Shown piece after piece: positions 1 through 6,531 of a DNA stretch of 11,440 nucleotides (position 1 is the first letter of the stretch; each line of letters opens with the position of its first letter). The notes beneath the pieces were generated by a model. It saw nothing but the letters and a program-made list of their open reading frames with translations. It was not told the origin of the DNA and ran no database searches. Position numbers and translations under genes: made by a program. Source of the DNA: Deltaproteobacteria bacterium (lineage in GTDB: Bacteria; Myxococcota_A; UBA796; UBA2385); assembly GCA_015489145.1 (NCBI GenBank), contig WGAH01000084.1, positions 1-11,440 on the forward strand, read 5' to 3'.

Positions 1-383
1 GCGCGGTTGCCGAGGTGGTGGCCGAGCTGCAGGAGGTTCCAGCCCGCCGCGAAGGTCTCGGGGCGCAGCAGCGGCCCGACCAGCCAGGCGTCGAAGGGAT
101 TGGGGACGTGGTGGACCAGCGGCCCCTCGCCCTCCGGGAACACGAGGAGCGACCGCTCCTCGCCCGGGTGGCCCGCCGACCAGAACGCCCAGGAGGCGAC
201 GGTGAAGTCGCCGTTGTTCCACGGGTCCTCGGGACCCCACACCCGGTCGAGGAGGTGCGCGAGCGGCCCGCGCAGCAGGGCCAGGGCCACCGCCCAGGTG
301 CCGAGGAGGGCGCCCCCGGCCGCGAGCCCGCCGCCCCCGCTGCCGGGCGAGGCGGTGGGCCGCGACGGGGCGGGCCGTCTCAC
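1..383 (-). CDS. Membrane protein, N-terminal fragment (runs off left edge)
   Basis: The first 127 residues are visible; the gene continues beyond position 1. The frame opens with GTG at 383-381, six nucleotides after the in-frame TGA of the GNAT gene, so it is the last visible member of the leftward operon. Residues 1-16 are basic and Pro/Gly-rich, 17-38 form a probable membrane segment (rich in Ala, Leu and Gly), and the following stretch looks like an extracytoplasmic loop (DPWNNGDFTVASW at 53-65, PNPFDAW at 94-100). This layout, one N-terminal helix followed by a loop with Trp, Asn and Asp and then 'NLLQLGHHLGN', resembles large polytopic GT-C-like or YfhO-like membrane proteins of Myxococcota. 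Too little is visible to assign a family or substrate. Start choice is moderately secure because an in-frame stop lies directly upstream and a later GTG would delete the membrane segment. Confidence 0.65.
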   Translation of the reverse strand, partial: MRRPAPSRPTASPGSGGGGLAAGGALLGTWAVALALLRGPLAHLLDRVWGPEDPWNNGDFTVASWAFWSAGHPGEERSLLVFPEGEGPLVHHVPNPFDAWLVGPLLRPETFAAGWNLLQLGHHLGNR

Positions 384-389
384 CGCATC

Positions 390-1133
390 TCAGACCGCCG
401 GGTGGCGGCTCACGGGCTCGACCCGGGGGCTCGCCTCCAGGTCGAGGACGTAGGTGACCATGTCCTTGCCGTAGAAGCGGAAGCGCCCGCAATCGACGAA
501 GCCCCAGCTCCGGAGCTGCCGGTTGGCGCCCTCGTTGTCGACCTCGGTCGTGATCTTGACGTAGCGGTGCCCGCGGGCGAGCAGGTCGTCGAACAGCACC
601 TTGTTGATGTGGCCGCTCACCCGCCGGCCGCGCAGGTCGGGCTCGAAGGAGCAGAACAGGCTCTCGGCGGGCACGGGCCCCGGCAGGTGGACGGCGTCGG
701 ACACCCGCTTGTACCGCGCCGTCTCGGCGAGGCGCCGGAGCACCGAGGGCTTGAGCACCCCGGGTAGCGCCGCCGGCCCGAGGAGGAACCAGGCCCGCCG
801 GAAGGTGTCGCGCAGCATCGCGTCGGGGTCGGTGCTGCCGGCGATGAAGCCGCGCACCCGCATCCGGCCCGAACCGGGCTCGACGGGCTCCTCGTAGACG
901 AAGGCCAGGAAGCGCTCGCTGTCGACGAGCACCCGGTAGAGCACCGCCAGGAACCGCCGGCCGACGCGCGCCCACAGGCTGTTGCCCATCGCCGCGTGGT
1001 GCAGGCGGGCGACGTCCTCGGCGTCGCGGGCCTGCATGGGCCGGATGCGCCCCATCACCTCCGGGTCGACGGCGAAGGGCCGCACGCCCCGGGCCGCCTC
1101 GACGAAGCGACCGCCCGCCGCCGGCTCAGTCAC
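390..1133 (-). CDS. GNAT-family N-acetyltransferase
   Basis: 247 residues, predicted cytoplasmic acyl-CoA-dependent acyltransferase of unknown acceptor. The GNAT domain begins at about residue 29 (IRPMQARDAEDVARLH, the usual beta1-alpha1 start). The acetyl-CoA site falls around 160-182 (EPDLRGRRVSG), and the closing motif DNEGANRQLRSWGF at 199-212 is typical of the family. The pyrophosphate-binding signature Q/R-x-x-G-x-G/A is degenerate: R168-G-R-R171-V-S173 has Arg and Ser where Gly is normal. A roughly 60-residue insert (about 100-160) separates the beta strands. The GTG start overlaps the upstream crotonase stop by 8 nt (GTGACTGA), suggesting translational coupling; an ATG at residue 27 is an alternative start just before the domain. 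Its place behind a type III polyketide synthase and two crotonases suggests it modifies or transfers that pathway's product, but this is inference. Confidence 0.85.
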   Translation of the reverse strand: MTEPAAGGRFVEAARGVRPFAVDPEVMGRIRPMQARDAEDVARLHHAAMGNSLWARVGRRFLAVLYRVLVDSERFLAFVYEEPVEPGSGRMRVRGFIAGSTDPDAMLRDTFRRAWFLLGPAALPGVLKPSVLRRLAETARYKRVSDAVHLPGPVPAESLFCSFEPDLRGRRVSGHINKVLFDDLLARGHRYVKITTEVDNEGANRQLRSWGFVDCGRFRFYGKDMVTYVLDLEASPRVEPVSRHPAV

Positions 1134-1875
1134 CGCCGCCGTCCTCTTGCCGGGCGCGCTTCAGGGTCTCGAGGAAGGCGGTCTGGGTGACGGCGCGGTG
1201 CTGGGCGGCGAGGAAGTTGCCGATCGCGTTCTCGAAGTCGGTGGCGTAGGACTCGTTGAGCAGCCGCCGGGCGAGCTGCACCACCACCGGGTGCACCGGC
1301 AGGAAGTTGTCGATGGCGGCCTGCACGCCCTCGTCGAGGTCGTAGGCCACCTCATCGATGAGGCCGAGGGCGACGGCCTTGTGGGCGTCGAACTCCGGGC
1401 ACTGCATGATCAGCCGCTTGGCCCGGCCGAGGCCGACGTACTTGGCGAGGCGGAAGGTCGCCATGCCCGGCAGGAAGCCGCTCTTGACCTCGGGGAGCTG
1501 GAAGACCGCGTCGGGGGAGGCGATGCGGACGTCGCAGACCAGGGCGAGCTGCAGGCCGCCGCCCCGCACCTCGCCCTGCATGGCGGCGACGGTGACCTTG
1601 GGCAGGCGCTCGATGCGGACGCAGGCCTTCTCCCACTTGTTGAAGCCGTGGATGTCGACGGGCTGGTCCGGGCGGAAGTCGCGGAAGTCGATGCCCCGGC
1701 AGAAGTCGTCGCCGGCGCCGGTGAACACGACGATGGTGGCCTCGCTCTCGTCCTCGAGGTGGTCGCAGACCGCGGTGAGCTCCCGCACCATGCGCATGTT
1801 GATCGTGTCGCGGAGCAGCTCGACCCGGGCGACCTGCCCCTCCTCGGTGTAGCGAAGGGTCTTCAGCTCTTGCAT
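1126..1875 (-). CDS. Crotonase (enoyl-CoA hydratase/isomerase) family, DpgB-like position
   Basis: 249 residues, a single crotonase domain acting on a CoA thioester. The two oxyanion-hole segments are FCRGIDF (58-64) and VRGGGLQLALVCD (103-115). In classical hydratases the second segment reads GGGxE, carrying the first catalytic Glu (rat Glu144); here that position is Gln109. The second catalytic Glu (Glu164 equivalent) is kept as Glu129 in QLPE. One-acid crotonases are usually isomerases, decarboxylases or hydrolases rather than hydratases. The segment SGFLPGMATFRL (132-143) recalls ECH2/PksI-type decarboxylases. It starts at ATG 1875 with GGGAGG at 1885-1880, four bases upstream, 22 nt after the polyketide synthase stop. 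In the Dpg pathway DpgB and DpgD are crotonases that assist DpgA; this gene occupies the DpgB position by order. Family assignment is firm; the exact reaction is open. Confidence 0.9.
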   Translation of the reverse strand: MQELKTLRYTEEGQVARVELLRDTINMRMVRELTAVCDHLEDESEATIVVFTGAGDDFCRGIDFRDFRPDQPVDIHGFNKWEKACVRIERLPKVTVAAMQGEVRGGGLQLALVCDVRIASPDAVFQLPEVKSGFLPGMATFRLAKYVGLGRAKRLIMQCPEFDAHKAVALGLIDEVAYDLDEGVQAAIDNFLPVHPVVVQLARRLLNESYATDFENAIGNFLAAQHRAVTQTAFLETLKRARQEDGGGD

Positions 1876-1897
1876 CTCGCCTCCCGTGCCGCGCGGC

Positions 1898-2953
1898 TCA
1901 CCACCGGAGCAGCGCCGTCTCGATCGTGGTTCCCGGCCCCATGGTCATCATGACGCCGTAGTCTCCGCGACGCACCGTCCCCTCGCGCACGAGGCGCTCG
2001 TAGGCGAACAGGAAGGCGCCGCTCCCGAGGTTGCCGTAGTCGCGCAGGCAGCCCACCGTGTGCCGCACGTCGTGCTCGGTGATGCCCACCGTGTACTTGA
2101 TCGCGTCGATGACCTTCTTGCCGCCGGAGTGGATGATCCAGTGCTTGATGTGCCGCTTCTTGAGGCCGAAGGCGTCGAGCAGCCGCCGCACCGGGAACTC
2201 GGCGTGGGTGCCGAGCACGTAGGGCACGTCGCGGTCGAGGATGAAGCCGAAGCGCCCGTGCTCCTCGGACCAGCGGTAGTGCATCGCCGCCCAGGCCTCC
2301 GGGATGATGTGGCTGTTGAAGCCGAGGATGCGCGGGGCCAGCCGCTCGGCGTCCCCCGGGTCGGCGCGGACGAGGATCGCGGAGCAGCCGTCGCCGAACA
2401 GGCTGTTGACCACGGCGTTTCCGATGGAGTCATCGTCGATGTAGAGCGCGCTGTTGACCTCGCAGCACACCATGAGCGCGTTGCGCCCCGGGTTGGCCGC
2501 CGCCCAGCCGGCCACCGGGTTGAGGGCGTTGAGGCCCGCGTTGCAGCCCATGCCCACCACGTCGGTGCGGTGCACGTCCTCGCGAAAGCCGAAGTGCCGG
2601 ATGAACATCGCGGTGAGCCCCGGCAGCATGAAGGCCGTCGAGTTGGTGACCACGAGGTAGTCGACGTCGCGGGGGCCGAGGCCCAGCGGTTCGAGGCAGC
2701 GGCGAATCGCCCGCTCGCCCATGTACAGCGCCCCCTGCCGGTGCTTGTGGAGCAGCTCGCTCATCGTCTCGTGGGGGCGGCCGTCGGGCCCCGGCTCGGG
2801 CAGGTAGAGGTAGCGGGCGTGGATGTGCGAGGCCTTGTAGAGCGCCTTGACCGCCGGGCTGTCGGTGTGGAAGCGCTCGAGGATGTCGTCCTGGGTGTAG
2901 CGATCCGGGGGGTGGGCGGTTCCGACCGACAGGATGCGGGGACGTTCGGGCAT
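1898..2953 (-). CDS. dpgA: Type III polyketide synthase, DpgA-like (3,5-dihydroxyphenylacetyl-CoA synthase type)
   Basis: 351 residues, thiolase-fold chalcone-synthase superfamily. The catalytic triad is visible: Cys137 in GMGCNAGLNAL, His275 in WIIHSGGKKVIDA, and Asn308 in DYGNLGSGAFLF. The C-terminal GPG loop (GPGTTIETALLRW) and the ILDRDVPYVLG stretch match chalcone-synthase equivalents. The active-site GMGCNAG context and the adjacent crotonases point to DpgA, which condenses four malonyl-CoA to 3,5-dihydroxyphenylacetyl-CoA, rather than RppA or alkylresorcinol synthases. Two ATGs are possible. GGAG (2963-2960) directly abuts the one at 2959 but lies six bases from that at 2953, so 2953 is preferred; the protein would be 353 aa from the first. 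It is cytoplasmic and sits 21 nt after the upstream crotonase. Type III PKS identity is secure; DpgA specificity is inferred. Confidence 0.88.
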   Translation of the reverse strand: MPERPRILSVGTAHPPDRYTQDDILERFHTDSPAVKALYKASHIHARYLYLPEPGPDGRPHETMSELLHKHRQGALYMGERAIRRCLEPLGLGPRDVDYLVVTNSTAFMLPGLTAMFIRHFGFREDVHRTDVVGMGCNAGLNALNPVAGWAAANPGRNALMVCCEVNSALYIDDDSIGNAVVNSLFGDGCSAILVRADPGDAERLAPRILGFNSHIIPEAWAAMHYRWSEEHGRFGFILDRDVPYVLGTHAEFPVRRLLDAFGLKKRHIKHWIIHSGGKKVIDAIKYTVGITEHDVRHTVGCLRDYGNLGSGAFLFAYERLVREGTVRRGDYGVMMTMGPGTTIETALLRW

Positions 2954-2959
2954 CGGCAT

Positions 2960-2963
2960 CTCC
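2960..2963 (-). promoter_or_regulatory. Ribosome binding site GGAG deciding the dpgA-like start
   Basis: GGAG on the minus strand is separated by six bases from the ATG at 2953-2951, but has no gap to the ATG at 2959-2957. The spacing favours the inner ATG. Confidence 0.55.
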
Positions 2964-2974
2964 GGGTTCCGAGG

Positions 2975-3673
2975 CTAACGCGAGCGGTCGCGGCGGGCGT
3001 AGAGCAGGGCCTCGGCGAGGCGCTCCGCCTCGAAGCTCCGGGCGTCCTCGGCGTGGTCGAGCACCTGCCGGGCGAGGCGCAGGGCGAGGGGGTCGCGCGC
3101 CGCCAGCTCGCGCGCCAGGGCGAGGCCGGCGGCGAGGGGGTCGTCGTGGGGGCCGAGGGCGAGGCCCCAGTCCACCGCCTCCCGGGCGTCGAGCTCGTGG
3201 CCCGCCAGCACGACCAGCCGCGCCCGGGCCGGGCCCACCACGCGCGCCAGCCGGGTGGTGCCCCCGGCGGAGGGGATGATGCCCAGGCCGGTCTCGGGGA
3301 GGCGGAAGCGCGCCCGGGGCCCCACCACCCGGAAGTCGCAGGCCAGGGCCAGCTCGAAACCGCCAGCCACCGCCGGCCCCTGCACGACGGCCACCGTGGT
3401 CGCCGGCCCCCGGGCGATGGCGCCGAAGACGCGCTGGCTGAGCAGGTCGAGGGCGGCCTCCGGAGGCGCGGCGCGCAGCTCGTCGAGGTCGGCGCCGGCG
3501 CAGAAGGCCCGGTCCCCGGTGGAGCGCACGACGATCACCGCGGCGCGGGCGGACAGGTCCTCGTAGGCCTCCGCCAGGGCGCCGAGGTGGGCGCGGTCGT
3601 AGGCGTGGGCCTTCTCGGGGCGATCGAGGACGATATGGCCGATCCCATCCCTCATCTCAGCGACGATGGCCAT
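2975..3673 (-). CDS. Enoyl-CoA hydratase (crotonase family), DpgD-like
   Basis: 232 residues, first gene of the leftward operon. It has a complete hydratase active site: oxyanion-hole segments FCAGAD (57-62) and VAGGFELALACD (102-113), first catalytic Glu107, and second catalytic Glu127 in RLPETGLGIIPSAGG. It should therefore add or remove water at an alpha,beta-unsaturated CoA thioester. It is somewhat shorter than the usual 255-265 residues, mainly at the C-terminus. Next to a DpgA-like synthase it would play the DpgD role, helping dehydration/aromatisation of the tetraketide. It starts at ATG 3673, preceded by a purine-rich GGAGGAGGG; a second ATG lies six codons in. Its 5' end faces bpt across a 50-bp spacer, so promoters for both directions must lie there or inside the neighbours. 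A housekeeping fatty-acid role is an alternative if the operon link is fortuitous. Confidence 0.9.
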   Translation of the reverse strand: MAIVAEMRDGIGHIVLDRPEKAHAYDRAHLGALAEAYEDLSARAAVIVVRSTGDRAFCAGADLDELRAAPPEAALDLLSQRVFGAIARGPATTVAVVQGPAVAGGFELALACDFRVVGPRARFRLPETGLGIIPSAGGTTRLARVVGPARARLVVLAGHELDAREAVDWGLALGPHDDPLAAGLALARELAARDPLALRLARQVLDHAEDARSFEAERLAEALLYARRDRSR

Positions 3674-3723
3674 GCGCCCTCCTCCGGGCGGCGCCGCCGC
3701 CCCTCCTGGAGCATACTCCCCCC
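3674..3723. promoter_or_regulatory. Divergent intergenic region between the dpg-like operon and the bpt operon
   Basis: This 50-bp spacer is the only DNA between two divergent operons, so it probably holds at least one promoter. It contains a perfect 12-bp palindrome GGCGGCGCCGCC at 3687-3698. Its single AT-rich patch is AGCATACT at 3710-3717, which reads as TATGCT (a -10-like element) on the minus strand. No convincing -35 is seen for either direction. The palindrome could be an operator but is cheap in such GC-rich DNA. Confidence 0.35.
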
Positions 3724-4482
3724 ATGACCCGAACCGAGCGCCTGGTGCACGACGAGGAGGAGCCCTGCCCGTACCGGCCGGGGCAGGAAGCCCGCATGCC
3801 CCTGCGCTGGCAGCTCCTCCCCCTCAGCCCCGAGGACACCGACGCGAGCCTCGCCGAGGGCGACCGCCGCGTCGGGCACATGCTGTACCGCACCGCCTGC
3901 CGGAGCTGCCGCGCCTGCGAGCCGATCCGCATCCCGGTGCGCGACTTCCGCCCGAGCCGCTCGCAGCGCCGGGTGATCCGCCGCAACCGCGACGTGCGCG
4001 TCGAGATCGGCCCGGCCACCTTCTCGGAGGAGAAGCTCGCGCTCTACAACCGCCACAAGCGGGAGCGCGGCCTCGCCACGGACGACCGGCCGATGACCGA
4101 GCGCGGCTACCGGGGCTGGTTCGTCGAGTCCTGCGTCGAGACCGTGGAGATGCGCTACCTCCTCGGCGACCGCCTCGTCGGCGTCGGCATCCTCGACCTC
4201 GGGCGCCTCGACGCCTCGAGCGTCTACTTCTTCTTCGACCCCGACGAGTCGCGGCGCAGCCTCGGCGTCTACAGCGTGCTCCTCGAGACGGCCTGGCTGC
4301 GGCGGCAGGGCGGGCGCCACCACTACCTCGGCCTCTACGTCGCCGACTGCGCCCCGCTGGCCTACAAGGCCCGCTACTTCCCCCACGAGCGGCTGATCGA
4401 CGGGCGCTGGTGGCGGTTCGACTCGCCGGACGCCGCCCCCCGGCCGGTCGAGGCGCGCGGCGACGCCGGGGAGGCGTCGTGA
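3724..4482 (+). CDS. bpt: Aspartate/glutamate leucyl-tRNA-protein transferase (Bpt)
   Basis: 252 residues, Bpt/ATE family. It transfers Leu (or Arg in some relatives) from aminoacyl-tRNA to proteins with N-terminal Asp or Glu, marking them as N-degron substrates for ClpS/ClpAP-type proteolysis in the cytoplasm. Seen motifs: N-terminal Cys15 in CPY; YRTACRSCRAC with Cys59, Cys62 and Cys65; FRPSRSQRRVIRRN at 75-88; VYFFFDPDESRRSLGVYSVL at 167-186; and YLGLYVADCAPLAYKARYFPHE at the C-terminal GNAT-like core. Length and motif order match the family. The conserved N-terminal cysteines are the ones implicated in Fe-S or metal binding in ATE proteins. It leads the rightward operon and its TGA overlaps the next gene's GTG by four bases. 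The start is the first ATG after the divergent spacer, with GGAG twelve bases upstream, which is long. Confidence 0.95.
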   Translation: MTRTERLVHDEEEPCPYRPGQEARMPLRWQLLPLSPEDTDASLAEGDRRVGHMLYRTACRSCRACEPIRIPVRDFRPSRSQRRVIRRNRDVRVEIGPATFSEEKLALYNRHKRERGLATDDRPMTERGYRGWFVESCVETVEMRYLLGDRLVGVGILDLGRLDASSVYFFFDPDESRRSLGVYSVLLETAWLRRQGGRHHYLGLYVADCAPLAYKARYFPHERLIDGRWWRFDSPDAAPRPVEARGDAGEAS

Positions 4483-4784
4483 AGCGCCCCCCCTGCGCCG
4501 GCCTGTGGCGCACCCCGATGGTGCACGTCGACGGCACGGTGACGACCTGCTGCCTCGACGAGCACCTCGAGAACCGCCTCGGCAACGTGCGCGAGCAGCC
4601 GCTCATGGCCCTGTGGCACGGCGAGCGCATCGAGGCCTGGCGGCTGGCGCAGGTCGAGGGGCGCTTCGAGGACAGCGGTCCCGCCTGCACCCGCTGCAAC
4701 TGGCGGAGCGCCGGGGCGCTCACCGAGGCCGAGGTCGCCGCCTGGCTGCGCCGCCGCGCCGCTTCCGGGAACGGCGCGGGTTAG
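4479..4784 (+). CDS. Stand-alone SPASM-domain iron-sulfur protein
   Basis: 101 residues from a GTG start that overlaps the bpt stop (GTGA). The whole protein is one SPASM-like module, normally found as the C-terminal auxiliary-cluster domain of radical SAM enzymes: PPCAGLW (Cys6), HVDGTVTTCCLDE (Cys24, Cys25), RLGNV (33-37), ALWHGERIEAWR (44-55) and CTRCNW (Cys70, Cys73). The cysteines are enough for one [4Fe-4S] cluster, fewer than in full seven-Cys SPASM domains. There is no radical SAM CxxxCxxC motif or barrel, so it cannot be a radical SAM enzyme by itself. It is translationally coupled to bpt. It may deliver or sense a cluster for Bpt, or act with a separate radical SAM partner such as the one at the right edge of this window, which lacks this domain. 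Both roles are inference. The gene is easily missed because its frame is open far upstream inside bpt. Confidence 0.85.
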   Translation: MKRPPCAGLWRTPMVHVDGTVTTCCLDEHLENRLGNVREQPLMALWHGERIEAWRLAQVEGRFEDSGPACTRCNWRSAGALTEAEVAAWLRRRAASGNGAG

Positions 4785-4795
4785 GGTTCCGCGCG

Positions 4796-5763
<968 letters not shown>

Positions 5764-5767
<4 letters not shown>

Positions 5768-6531
5768 ACCGCCTGCTCGCCCTGGCCCTCAACACCTTCC
5801 GCGAGGCGGTGCGCGACCGCGTGCTCTACTCGATCCTGTTCTTCGCCGCCGGCGTGATCGTGCTGTCCCTGGCCCTGCAGGAGGTCACGATCGGCGACCA
5901 GGACGAGGTGGTCCGCAGCATCGGCCAGGGGGCGATGGACCTCTTCGCCTCGATCATCGCGATGTTCCTCGGCGTGAGCCTCGTCTGGAAGGAACTCGAC
6001 AAGCGCACCGCCTACACGATCCTGTCCAAGCCCGTGCCCCGCTGGATGTTCGTGCTCGGCAAGTACCTGGGCCTCATGCTCACCCTGGCGGTCGAGGTCG
6101 GCATCCTGCTGGCGGTCTACACGGCGCTGATGGTGGTGCAGCAGGGCTTTCCGCCGCCGGTGGTCTTCGTCAGCACGGCGCTGCTCCTGTTCGAGCTCGC
6201 CCTGCTGACGGCCTGGGCCACGCTGTTTTCCACCTACTCGGCGCCGACCACGGCCTCGGCCTTCACCCTGGCGGTCTTCGTCATCGGCCACCTCGCCGAC
6301 GACATCTGGCTGTACGGCAACCAGTCCGACAACCCGGCGGTGCGGCAGGTGGCCCGGGCCCTCTACTGGGCGCTGCCCAACTTCGAGCTGTTCAACATCC
6401 GGGCCGACGCCGTCCACGGCCGGCCGACGCCCTGGGAGCAGGTCTGGCCCGCCGTCGGCTACGGGATCGCCTACACCACCGCGGTGCTCGTCCTGGCGAT
6501 GGCGGTGTTCCGGCGGCGGGACCTGCGGTGA
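5764..6531 (+). CDS. ABC-2 type transporter permease
   Basis: 255 residues, integral inner-membrane subunit paired with the preceding ATPase. It begins with a short amphipathic stretch (LALALNTFREAVRDRV, with the FREAVRDR element typical of ABC-2 permeases that contact the ATPase). Six probable membrane segments follow: about 22-40, 58-77, 98-126, 133-153, 156-175 and 228-249. The loop LVWKELDKRTAYTILSKPVPR (about 75-95) is a conserved cytoplasmic coupling region in this permease group. An extracytoplasmic loop with NQSDNPAVRQ precedes the last helix. ATG 5764 overlaps the ATPase stop, and its TGA overlaps the next gene's GTG (GTGA), so ATPase, permease and aminotransferase are likely translated together. 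Substrate unknown. Confidence 0.92.

Noticed and set aside
1126..3673. HMG-CoA-synthase (beta-branching) cassette with two crotonases
   Set aside because: The thiolase-fold enzyme has the chalcone-synthase Cys-His-Asn triad and C-terminal GPG loop, not the HMG-CoA synthase active site, and no ACP or decarboxylating KS is present.
1886..3727. Very long open frame on the plus strand opposite the type III PKS and crotonase genes
   Set aside because: It is antisense to two genes with clear catalytic motifs. Its translation is low-complexity (Val, Ala, Gly, Glu, His) as expected from the reverse of GC-rich codons, with no recognisable domain.
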